Assembly (NCBI GenBank): GCA_900547225.1
Contig: URFW01000004.1
Span: 1 to 64,000, forward strand
Source of the DNA: an uncultured Mycoplasmatota bacterium
Lineage (GTDB): Bacteria; Bacillota_I; Bacilli_A; RF39; UBA660
Reading direction: 5' to 3'
DNA: 64,000 nt
Shown here: positions 25,649 through 33,294 of the stretch, piece after piece
Layout of the letters: every line of letters begins with the position of its first letter
Numbering within the stretch: position 1 is the stretch's first letter
Translations under genes and position numbers: made by a program
The notes under the pieces: model-generated
Database searches by the model: none
Seen by the model: only the letters and a program-made list of their open reading frames with translations
Told to the model about the DNA's origin: nothing

Positions 25649-26548
25649 ATGGGAGTATTTAAAAATGATGTTGGCAGACCATCAAATAAAACTGTTAAAA
25701 TAAGAAGAATAATAACAACGATAATTTTATTAATAATAATAGGATGTCTAATTGTGTTTGCGTATACTTTAGGTAAAGAAAATAAAATAGAAGAAAATAA
25801 TATAGACTATAAGAAAAATATTACGTCTAATGTTTCAAAAAAACGTTTTAGTAAGGAAAAAGCACAAAAATTACTTGATAAATATGTTTATGATAAATAT
25901 TATGATTTGGTATCAGAAGATTTTTCGGATGACTATAAAACAATACTTGCATTAAAAAATACAGATAGTGTTAAAAGAGAATATAGCTGTACATCGTTAT
26001 TTAAAGATGATATTGATTCATATGATGATGCTCACTCGTTTCATGTTAGGGTTGGCGAAGATTTAGGGTTATGTTACGATGAGGATCTAATTGATTTTTA
26101 TTCATTAGATTCTGTTAATAAAGAATATAAAAAATTGTTTGGATTAGAAGATGCTAAAAAATCCAGTGTTAGTATTCTTTCTTCAGGCAGTGAGATAATG
26201 TTTGGTTATTCACCAGCTAAGAATGGATACGCTGAGTTATCATGCGAATGTGGAGGAGCTTCTCCATACGAAAAAGAGTATCTGTATGAAGCATATATAG
26301 AAGATGAGCAATTACATATTATATTTAGTTACTTTTCATATATGGATTATGATAGTAACAATAAATTAGTATTAGATAGTGGTGATAAAGAGGTTTTGGT
26401 TGATAATAAAATGGATGATAATTTTGAAATAATAGGTGATGTTGATAAAATTTTTGAAGATAACAAAGATAAATTTACATTGTATGAAATGATTTTGCAA
26501 AAACAAAGTGGTAACTATGTTTATAAATCTTTGAATGTAATTAAATAA
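25649..26548 (+). CDS. Membrane-anchored protein with NDVGRPSN N-terminal tag
   Basis: A 299-residue protein. Residues 1-15 read MGVFKNDVGRPSNKT; residues about 20-45 are one transmembrane helix preceded by Lys/Arg, so the short tag should be cytoplasmic and the 250-residue remainder outside. The outer part is acidic with several Tyr and a Cys pair in CECGG near residue 209. I do not know the domain. The gene at 47719-48417 has the same 15 residues and upstream DNA but a different outer domain. Start ATG follows AAAGGAGAG. Confidence 0.72.
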   Translation: MGVFKNDVGRPSNKTVKIRRIITTIILLIIIGCLIVFAYTLGKENKIEENNIDYKKNITSNVSKKRFSKEKAQKLLDKYVYDKYYDLVSEDFSDDYKTILALKNTDSVKREYSCTSLFKDDIDSYDDAHSFHVRVGEDLGLCYDEDLIDFYSLDSVNKEYKKLFGLEDAKKSSVSILSSGSEIMFGYSPAKNGYAELSCECGGASPYEKEYLYEAYIEDEQLHIIFSYFSYMDYDSNNKLVLDSGDKEVLVDNKMDDNFEIIGDVDKIFEDNKDKFTLYEMILQKQSGNYVYKSLNVIK

Positions 26549-26552
26549 TTAA

Positions 26553-26578
26553 AAAGACTTGTCATAGAGTCTTTTTTT
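26553..26578 (+). terminator. Intrinsic terminator
   Basis: Stem AAAGACT (26553-26559) with AGTCTTT (26568-26574) and T run; a TATAAT box for frr starts within a few bases. Confidence 0.75.
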
Positions 26579-26612
26579 ATTATATAATATAGTTATATGA
26601 AAGAGGGATATA

Positions 26613-27161
26613 ATGACAGACGAAATTTTATTAGAAGCAGAAGATAAGATGCAAAAAGCTATTGAAGTGATGGAAAATAGATTTTTAAACGTTCGTGCAG
26701 GACGTGCTAATCCAAGAATATTAGATAAGGTAATGCCTGAGTATTATGGCACCCCAACACCTTTAATACAGTTAGCTAACATATCAGTTCCAGAAGCTAG
26801 AAAAATAGTTATTAAACCATTTGATAGAAACTCAATTGGTGCAATAGAAAAGGCTATTTTTGAAGCAGATTTAGGACTTACTCCAAATAATAATGGGGAA
26901 ACTGTTATGCTTGTAATTCCAGAACTTACTGAAGAAAGAAGAAAAGAGTATGTAAAAGAAGCAAAAACAATTGCAGAAGAAGGTAAAGTTGCTTTAAGAA
27001 ACATAAGACAAGAAGCTAATAGTAGCATCAAAAAAATAGAAGAACTTCCAGAAGATGAAGGTAAAAGAGCCCAAGAAGAAGTTCAAGATTTAATAAATAA
27101 ATACAATAAAATAGTAGATGAAAAATTAAAGACTAAAGAAGATGAATTAATGAGCATCTAA
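26613..27161 (+). CDS. frr: Ribosome recycling factor
   Basis: A 182-residue factor that, with EF-G, splits post-termination ribosomes. The coiled-coil domain I starts with the helix around residues 5-30 (ending in LNVRAGRANP), domain II has TPLIQLANI and the conserved IKPFDR, and the second and third helices end in KEDELMSI. Length is nearly the usual 185. RBS is GAGGGATATA. It has its own promoter and terminator. pyrH, its common neighbour, is not in the window. Confidence 0.97.
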   Translation: MTDEILLEAEDKMQKAIEVMENRFLNVRAGRANPRILDKVMPEYYGTPTPLIQLANISVPEARKIVIKPFDRNSIGAIEKAIFEADLGLTPNNNGETVMLVIPELTEERRKEYVKEAKTIAEEGKVALRNIRQEANSSIKKIEELPEDEGKRAQEEVQDLINKYNKIVDEKLKTKEDELMSI

Positions 27162-27188
27162 CAATAACACTTAAGTTATTGTTTTTTT
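27161..27188 (+). terminator. Terminator after frr
   Basis: Stem ACAATAAC (27161-27168) with GTTATTGT (27175-27182), then T run. Confidence 0.8.
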
Positions 27189-27232
27189 CTTTAATTGCTT
27201 GTATAATGTAAGTAGACTAGGGGATAGATAAT

Positions 27233-27895
27233 ATGAAAAAAGACAAGAAGAACTTATTTATATTTATAATCATAATAGTATGTGTTATAGTTTTTAGCTA
27301 TTTTTTGTTCTTTTCTGGTATAACAGAAAAATTAAGGGCAAGTGCAACTGGAATTACCGCGAATGTAGATAAAGACGTAAAAAAAGAAGATTTGACAGTT
27401 ATAAAAAGCGTAATTAATTCAAGTGGAAATTCAGTTGTTAATTCTAACGTTGTGTTAAACGTTACCGCTTCTAGTATATATAAAATTACAAAAGTTGAAT
27501 ATTCATTTGATCTAAAAGATTGGAAAAAAATAAGTGGTAACTTTAATAGAAATAATATAGATGCTAAGATTATTTTTACAAAAACAATGGATAAAAAAAT
27601 ATATATAAGGGTAACTAATGATCATGGATATAGAAGTTATCCTTATAAAACCAGTGTAAAAATAGATAAGGAATCTCCAGTTATTGAGATTGGTGATTTT
27701 GAATCAGATACTGTTATAAAAGTCAAAGATAATGTAGAGATCTCATCTATTCAGTGTTCTTCTGATAAATTAAACTGGGAAGATTTTGACGTGTCGGGAC
27801 AGGAAGTTACAATAACTAAAACACTTTCTTCTGGTACGTATTTAAGAGCGGTAGATAGCGTTGGTAACATAAGCAAAATAAAAGAAGTTAAGTAA
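27233..27895 (+). CDS. Membrane-anchored beta-rich hypothetical protein
   Basis: A 220-residue protein with one N-terminal transmembrane helix (about residues 8-28) and a predicted beta-rich outer part. Two similar halves can be seen, each with a strand such as IYKITKVEYSFD or VEISSIQCSSD followed by a short Asp-Trp or Asn-Trp turn (DLKDWKK near 92, KLNWEDF near 183) and closing with Arg-Val or Arg-Ala-Val-Asp. This suggests tandem Ig-like or fibronectin-like domains. Function unknown. RBS GGGGAT is well placed. Confidence 0.7.
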   Translation: MKKDKKNLFIFIIIIVCVIVFSYFLFFSGITEKLRASATGITANVDKDVKKEDLTVIKSVINSSGNSVVNSNVVLNVTASSIYKITKVEYSFDLKDWKKISGNFNRNNIDAKIIFTKTMDKKIYIRVTNDHGYRSYPYKTSVKIDKESPVIEIGDFESDTVIKVKDNVEISSIQCSSDKLNWEDFDVSGQEVTITKTLSSGTYLRAVDSVGNISKIKEVK

Positions 27896-27911
27896 CTTGC
27901 TTAACTTTTTA
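27885..27911 (+). terminator. Intrinsic terminator
   Basis: Stem AAGTTAAG (27885-27892) with CTTAACTT (27900-27907) spanning the stop codon, then T5. Confidence 0.8.
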
Positions 27912-27934
27912 TTTTATGTTACAATACTTTTTAG

Positions 27935-28160
27935 AAAAGGCAATGAAAAAGAGTAGTAGTAGGAAAAGCACTTTAAAGAGAACTGCTTATATGGTGGGAT
28001 AGCAGGAAAGATTAGTATCTTATGAATTCGCTTTGGAGCTGGATAACCATAAAGTTATCACGTATATCTTACGTTACAAGAAATTAAGTGCATAGTAAAT
28101 CTATGAAACAAGGTGGTACCACGGATAAGTTTATTCGCCCTTGTCTCATGGATTTTTTTA
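27935..28160 (+). promoter_or_regulatory. T-box riboswitch (tRNA-Phe) of pheST
   Basis: The canonical T-box sequence AGGTGGTACCACGG lies at 28111-28124. A Stem I region follows the promoter (TACAAT near 27920). A codon TTC in the loop around 28024-28029 (ATGAATTCGC) fits a phenylalanine specifier. The terminator pairs CTATGA..ACAAGG (28101-28113) with CCTTGTCTCATGG (28139-28151), followed by T7. Known mechanism: uncharged tRNA-Phe pairs with the specifier and the NCCA end with the T-box, favouring the antiterminator so that pheS-pheT are read through. Confidence 0.95.
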
Positions 28161-28181
28161 TATTTAAGGAGGAATAAAAAA

Positions 28182-29228
28182 ATGAAGGATAAAGTAAATG
28201 TTATAAAAAAAGAATATGAAGAAAAAAAATCTAGTATTACTTCGATTAAAACATTAAATGATGTAAGGGTAGAATACTTAGGAAAACAAGGTAAGATAAC
28301 CGAACTTTCTAAAATGATGAAAGATGTTCCAAATGATCAAAAAAAGGAATTTGGAATGCTTGTTAATGAAGTAAGAAGCTTTGTTACTGAAAGCTTAGAT
28401 GAAATAAAAGAAAAGTTAGAAAAAGAAGCTTTAAACAAAAAATTGGAAAGTGAAAAAATAGATATTACACTTCCTGGAACTAAAGTTCCTAGTGGATCAG
28501 CTAACATTTTGGAAAGAATAATAGAAGAAGTAGAAGACTTACTTATGAGTATGGGATATGATGTTGTAGATGGCCCTGAAATAGAAGAAGATCACTATAA
28601 CTTTGAACTTTTAAACATTCCTAAAAATCATCCAGCACGTGATGCTCAAGATACTTTTTACGTTGAAGATGATAAGCTACTTTTAAGAAGCCAAACATCT
28701 CCTGTGCAAGCGCGTGTTATGCTTGCTAGCAAGGGAGAAAAACCAATTAGAATGATATGTCCTGGTAAAACATATAGAAGAGATGATGATGATGCAACTC
28801 ATTCACACCAATTTATGCAAATAGAAGGACTTTTAATAGATGAAAAGGTAAGTTTATCAGATCTTAAGGGCACATTTGATGTTATTGCTAAGAAACTATT
28901 TGGAGAGGATTGCAAAACTCGCTTTAGACCTAGTTATTATCCGTTTACAGAGCCTTCTGTTGAAACTGATATTTCTTGCTTTAATTGTCACGGAAAAGGT
29001 TGTTCTATATGTAAAAACACAGGTTGGATAACTGTAGCTGGAGCAGGTATGGTAAACCCTAAGGTGTTAGAAGATTGCGGATATGATCCTAAAAAATGGC
29101 AAGGATTTGCATTCGGTTTTGGAGCAGAGCGCCTTGCAATGTTAAAATACGGAATAAATGATATTAGGGCATTTTACAACACTGATTTAAGAGAACTTAA
29201 AAATTTTGATAGAAGGACTGGTGAATAA
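28182..29228 (+). CDS. pheS: Phenylalanyl-tRNA synthetase alpha subunit
   Basis: A 348-residue class II synthetase subunit that activates Phe and charges tRNA-Phe as an alpha2-beta2 tetramer. An N-terminal coiled coil (residues 1-90) binds tRNA. Motif 2 is in PIRMICPGKTYRRDDDDATHSHQFMQIEG, the Phe-binding FRPSYYPFTEPS follows, and motif 3 is GFAFGFGAERLAMLKYG. A CFNCHGKGCSIC insert with four cysteines is typical of some Bacillota. ATG 28182 with AAGGAGGA upstream is the start; the longer open frame from 28113 runs through the T-box terminator and is not used. Confidence 0.97.
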   Translation: MKDKVNVIKKEYEEKKSSITSIKTLNDVRVEYLGKQGKITELSKMMKDVPNDQKKEFGMLVNEVRSFVTESLDEIKEKLEKEALNKKLESEKIDITLPGTKVPSGSANILERIIEEVEDLLMSMGYDVVDGPEIEEDHYNFELLNIPKNHPARDAQDTFYVEDDKLLLRSQTSPVQARVMLASKGEKPIRMICPGKTYRRDDDDATHSHQFMQIEGLLIDEKVSLSDLKGTFDVIAKKLFGEDCKTRFRPSYYPFTEPSVETDISCFNCHGKGCSICKNTGWITVAGAGMVNPKVLEDCGYDPKKWQGFAFGFGAERLAMLKYGINDIRAFYNTDLRELKNFDRRTGE

Positions 29229-29230
29229 AT

Positions 29231-31603
29231 ATGATAAGTATGAACTGGGTTTCAGATTACGTTGATATAGCCGGCGAAGATTTAAAGGAATTGGCCGTTA
29301 AAATAACTAAATCTGGCGTAAACGTTGAAAAAGTTATTACAAATAAAATTGATAACTTAGTGGTAGGTCAAATAAAAAAAGTAACTAAACATCCTGATAG
29401 TGATCACTTAAATTTATGTATGGTAGATACTGGAAATGACGTAGTACAAATAGTATGCGGTGCAAGTAACGTAAAAGAAGGATTAAAGGTAATAGTTGCA
29501 CTTCCAGGTGCAGTTTTACCAGGCAATTTTGAAATAAAAAAAGGAAAAATAAGAGGCGAAGAATCAAACGGCATGATATGTGCATTATTTGAGCTAGGCC
29601 TAGAAGAAAAAACAGAAGAAACTTATGCTAAGGGAATTACTGAATTAGCAAGTGATGCAGAAGTTGGAACAGATCCACTAGCATATTTAGGGTTAGATGA
29701 TACAGTATATGAACTTGATATTCATAAGCACCGTAATAATGACTGTTTCTACCACATTGGTTTTGCCTATATTGTTGCATCAGTTTTAAATAAAAAGGTA
29801 ACACTTCCATCTATAGAGTTACACGAAATAAAAGAAGATGTTAACGATTACTTTAAGTTAGATGTAAAAACAGATGCTTGTCCTTATTACACTGCTAAAA
29901 TGGTAAGAGGCGTAAAAATAGGCGAGTCACCAGATTTCATTAAGAAAAGACTAATATCTGCAGGAATGAGACCTATAAATAATGTTGTTGATATATCTAA
30001 TTACGTAATGCTTGAATACGGACAACCACTTCACTTTTTCGATAAAGATAAATTAGGTGATAAAATACTTGTTAGAATGGCTAATGATAATGAACCTATA
30101 AAGACACTTGATGGAAAAGAAAGGGTTTTGACTTCTAACGATATTGTTATAACAGATGGAGTAAAACCAGTTGCAATTGCAGGTGTTATGGGAGCTGAAA
30201 ACACTGATGTTGATGATAACACTAAAAACATTTTAATAGAAAGCGCAATATTTGATGCTTACAAAATAAGAAATACTTCAGGTAAACTAAACTTAAGAAG
30301 CGAAGCATCGATAAGATATGGTAAAGGTTTAAACTATGAATATACGCTTGACGCCATAAATAGAGCTTGCTCATTGCTTGAAAAATATGCTTCTGGTGAA
30401 GTATTAAGCGGAATAGTTATGCATGATAAAGTAGATAAAACACCTAAAATAGTAGAGTTTGAAAGCGATGAAATAAACGATATCTTAGGAATAAAAGTTT
30501 CTGATAGTGATATGGAAAAAGAACTCGATAGATTAGGTTTTACATATGAATATAAAGATGGAAAGTTTAAATGTACTATTCCTCCAAGAAGACTAGATGT
30601 TGATCCAAGGGTAAATGATATTGCAGAGGAAATAGGTAAATTATACGGATATCATAACTTAGTTTCAACACTACCTAATTGTAAGACAAAACAAGGAAAA
30701 TATGTTGGTGATGTATTAATTAGAAAAACTATTTCTAAAAGACTTAGAGCACTTGGGCTTAATGAAGTTAAAACATACACTTTAACATCAGAAGAAATGG
30801 CAAAAAAATTCAAATATGAAAATAAGAAAAACAAATATTTACCAAACCCAATGAGTAGTGATAAATCCGTTATTAGAACAAGTATTCTTCCATCACTTAT
30901 GAATACTTATGCTTATAATAAAAAGCGTCACGTAGATGACATTAACATTTATGAAATTGCTAAAACTTATGATGTAAACTATGAAGAAGATACAAAAATC
31001 GCAATGCTAATGAGTGGTTGTTATGTACAAAATAGTTGGAATGATAATAACGTAAAGGCCAATTTCTACTTATTAAAGGGTATTATAGAAAACCTTTTAG
31101 ATTTTCTAGGCTTTAAAAATAGATATAGCTATGAAGTATTAGAAAATGATGACTTTCATCCAGGCATGAGTGCTAAAGTATTAATAGATAGAGAAGTAGT
31201 CGGTGTATTTGGAAGAGTTCATCCAATGACAAATAAAGATGAAATATATGTATGTGAACTTTCTATGACTAAATTAATGAAACCGGTTAAACCACTTAAG
31301 TTTAAGGAAGCTCCTAAATATCCAGAGGTTGTAAAAGACGTAGCATTTATTGTTAATAAGGATATTACTTGTGAAATGATAGAAAAAGTCATTAAAAAAG
31401 CTGGCGGAAGACTTCTTAAGGACATAAAGGTATTTGATGTTTATACTGGTGATAAAGTAGGAGAAGATGAAAAACAAATAGCATATTCATTAACGTTTAA
31501 CGCAGAAGATAGAACTTTAACAGAAGAAGAAGTAATGCAAAAATTTAATGAAATAATAAAAAAAGTTACTGAAACAGTTCCAGCAACTTTAAGAGATAAC
31601 TAA
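29231..31603 (+). CDS. pheT: Phenylalanyl-tRNA synthetase beta subunit
   Basis: A 790-residue partner of PheS. Domains in order: N-terminal OB-fold tRNA-binding domain (VGQIKKVTKHPDSDHLNLC near residues 47-65), B3/B4 editing domain that hydrolyses Tyr-tRNA-Phe (NNVVDISNYVMLEYGQPLHFFD near 247-268), B5, a catalytic-like core, and a C-terminal FDX-ACB anticodon-binding domain (PEVVKDVAFIV near 697). Starts two bases after pheS ends and is cotranscribed under the T-box. Its stop overlaps the stop of the convergent sspI gene. Confidence 0.97.
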   Translation: MISMNWVSDYVDIAGEDLKELAVKITKSGVNVEKVITNKIDNLVVGQIKKVTKHPDSDHLNLCMVDTGNDVVQIVCGASNVKEGLKVIVALPGAVLPGNFEIKKGKIRGEESNGMICALFELGLEEKTEETYAKGITELASDAEVGTDPLAYLGLDDTVYELDIHKHRNNDCFYHIGFAYIVASVLNKKVTLPSIELHEIKEDVNDYFKLDVKTDACPYYTAKMVRGVKIGESPDFIKKRLISAGMRPINNVVDISNYVMLEYGQPLHFFDKDKLGDKILVRMANDNEPIKTLDGKERVLTSNDIVITDGVKPVAIAGVMGAENTDVDDNTKNILIESAIFDAYKIRNTSGKLNLRSEASIRYGKGLNYEYTLDAINRACSLLEKYASGEVLSGIVMHDKVDKTPKIVEFESDEINDILGIKVSDSDMEKELDRLGFTYEYKDGKFKCTIPPRRLDVDPRVNDIAEEIGKLYGYHNLVSTLPNCKTKQGKYVGDVLIRKTISKRLRALGLNEVKTYTLTSEEMAKKFKYENKKNKYLPNPMSSDKSVIRTSILPSLMNTYAYNKKRHVDDINIYEIAKTYDVNYEEDTKIAMLMSGCYVQNSWNDNNVKANFYLLKGIIENLLDFLGFKNRYSYEVLENDDFHPGMSAKVLIDREVVGVFGRVHPMTNKDEIYVCELSMTKLMKPVKPLKFKEAPKYPEVVKDVAFIVNKDITCEMIEKVIKKAGGRLLKDIKVFDVYTGDKVGEDEKQIAYSLTFNAEDRTLTEEEVMQKFNEIIKKVTETVPATLRDN

Positions 31604-31809
31604 TTTAACTGAGCTTTTAGAATTTCTAAAAGTTCTTTTTTTAATTCGTCTTTAGCATTTTTCCATATTAGTTCCATAAATACTCCAAGACCAGGTAAAG
31701 CCTCTTCTAATCCTTCTTTAATAGTATCATTTATAGATTCTTCTATTTCACTTTCGTTATCTCCTTTAAAATTATCTATAATGTATTTTCTTATGCTTAC
31801 GTCTTTCAT
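31600..31809 (-). CDS. sspI: Small acid-soluble spore protein SspI family
   Basis: A 69-residue protein matching SspI of Bacillus (71 residues), a minor small acid-soluble protein of the spore core. The family core is plain: LPGLGVFMELIWKNA at about residues 41-55, an N-terminal basic stretch (DVSIRKYIIDNFKG) and the helical tail KKELLEILKAQL. SspI is made in the forespore under SigG in Bacillus; I see no convincing SigG site here. Start complement 31809 is chosen over 31818 because GAAAGGATGG is spaced only for it. It converges on pheT with overlapping stops. Confidence 0.9.
   Translation of the reverse strand: MKDVSIRKYIIDNFKGDNESEIEESINDTIKEGLEEALPGLGVFMELIWKNAKDELKKELLEILKAQLN
31614..31642 (+). 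terminator. pheST terminator located inside sspI
   Basis: Stem CTTTTAGA (31614-31621) with TCTAAAAG (31625-31632), then TTCTTTTTTT. It lies within the last codons of sspI on the other strand. Confidence 0.75.
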
Positions 31810-31922
31810 GTAAACCATCCTTTCAGTTTAGTTTTGGCATATGCTTTACATTTTATACATCATTTTATTGATAAAGTTTAATTAAAATTATATAATTAAG
31901 TAAAATAAAGGAGGAATTAAAA

Positions 31923-33203
31923 ATGAATTCAGATTATTACGTCGATACTTCATATGGTGTGTCAACTTCATCAGGACTAACTGGTGCAATTGCGGCAATG
32001 GGATTATTTTTTTGGATTTTGTCTATGGCACTAGGTATTTTGAAGATTGTATCATTATGGAAAATATTTAAGAAGGCCGGAAAACCAGGTTGGGCATCCA
32101 TCGTTCCAATATATAACATATATATTATGTGTGAGATAGCAGAAAAAGAGTGGTGGTATATTTTATTATTGTGTGTTCCATTTGTAAATATATATGCAAT
32201 TATAGTTTTATATAACGGTATGGCAAAGAAATTTGGAAAAGGCGGAGGATTTGTTGTTGGCATGATTTTGTTGCCGGTAGTATTTTTTCCAATGTTAGCA
32301 TTTGGAAAGGATGCTACTATAGTTAACAATCAACCAAATACTTCAAATGAAAATAACATGGCAGATAATACGTTAGGTACCAATGCTAACGCATTACCTA
32401 ATATGAATGAAAAGACTATGATAGCAAACGAAATGGTTACACCAAATAATCCGGTTATGAGAGAACCCGTTATGAGTAACCCGGTAGGTAACGTACCTTT
32501 TGGCAACACTAGCGTGGAATCAGGTTTAAATTCACAAAATGTAAACGTAGGACAGAATATAGAACCATCTTTAGAAAGCAATCAAAATACTTCTGCAATG
32601 GACGAACATGTTATGCCTCAATCAAATGATAATGTAGCTCCGACGTTTAATAACGTAGCGCAAGATAATGTCCAAACGCCTGTTATGCCAAATACTATGG
32701 ATGCAGCACAAAATGTAAATGTAATGCAGAATATAGCTCCATCTTTAGAAAGCGTTCAAAATACTTCTGCAATGGACGAACATGTTATGCCTCAATCAAA
32801 TGATAATGTGACATCCCCAACGTTTAATAACGTAGCGCAAGATAATGTTCAAACGCCTGTTATGCCAAATACTATGGATGCAGCACAAAATGTAAATGTA
32901 GGGCAGAATATAGGGCAATCTTTAGAAAACGTTCAAAATAATACGGTTATGAATGAACCTGTTATGCCTCAGCCAACTGATAATGTGATTCCATCATTTG
33001 ATAACGCAAATAATAATGCAAACCAAAGTATAAATGAAGAAGTTTCATCTAACGCAGAAAATACTATGAATATGTCGCCTTCTACTCAGGAAGAAATGTT
33101 AGATATTAATGACGAATCAGATGCAGCATTAGAAAATAATATAGATACTTCAAAACATACTTCATTATGGTCTAATAATAGTCAAAATAATGGTCAAATG
33201 TAA
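31923..33203 (+). CDS. DUF5684-like membrane protein with repeat tail
   Basis: A 426-residue protein. The first 135 residues have three to four transmembrane segments (about 20-42, 76-98, 108-128) and the AGKPGWASIVPIYN motif (52-65) of the DUF5684 family, sometimes found fused to signal peptidase-type proteins. Residues 136-426 are hydrophilic, rich in Asn, Gln, Met and Pro, and contain a 58-59 residue repeat present about two and two thirds times. The tail is likely unstructured. Start ATG follows AAAGGAGGA. It diverges from sspI. Function unknown. Confidence 0.78.
   Translation: MNSDYYVDTSYGVSTSSGLTGAIAAMGLFFWILSMALGILKIVSLWKIFKKAGKPGWASIVPIYNIYIMCEIAEKEWWYILLLCVPFVNIYAIIVLYNGMAKKFGKGGGFVVGMILLPVVFFPMLAFGKDATIVNNQPNTSNENNMADNTLGTNANALPNMNEKTMIANEMVTPNNPVMREPVMSNPVGNVPFGNTSVESGLNSQNVNVGQNIEPSLESNQNTSAMDEHVMPQSNDNVAPTFNNVAQDNVQTPVMPNTMDAAQNVNVMQNIAPSLESVQNTSAMDEHVMPQSNDNVTSPTFNNVAQDNVQTPVMPNTMDAAQNVNVGQNIGQSLENVQNNTVMNEPVMPQPTDNVIPSFDNANNNANQSINEEVSSNAENTMNMSPSTQEEMLDINDESDAALENNIDTSKHTSLWSNNSQNNGQM
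32541..33010 (+). repeat. Tandem repeat inside the DUF5684-like gene
   Basis: Unit 1 at 32541-32714 (174 bp), unit 2 at 32715-32891 (177 bp, one extra codon), unit 3 partial from 32892. Units 1 and 2 are nearly identical in DNA; the third is more diverged. All stay in frame. Confidence 0.88.
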
Positions 33204-33225
33204 AAGAGCAAACAGGCTCTTTTTT
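33203..33225 (+). terminator. Intrinsic terminator
   Basis: Stem AAAGAGC (33203-33209) with GCTCTTT (33216-33222), then T run. Confidence 0.8.
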
Positions 33226-33294
33226 CTTTTTCTAACCTTAATAAATTTCAATTTAACACTATTCATGATATAATGTACTTATAGGAGAATTGAT

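Larger units (their letters stand above)
25236..25693 (+). repeat. Inverted segmental duplication, copy 1
   Basis: About 458 bp, from within the lipoprotein gene to codon 15 of the next gene, nearly identical to the reverse complement of 48373-48838. Identity continues through the noncoding spacer, including the T8 run and both hairpins. Confidence 0.92.

Noticed and set aside
28113..28181. A longer pheS start upstream
   Set aside because: It runs through the T-box core and terminator; ATG 28182 has a perfect RBS.
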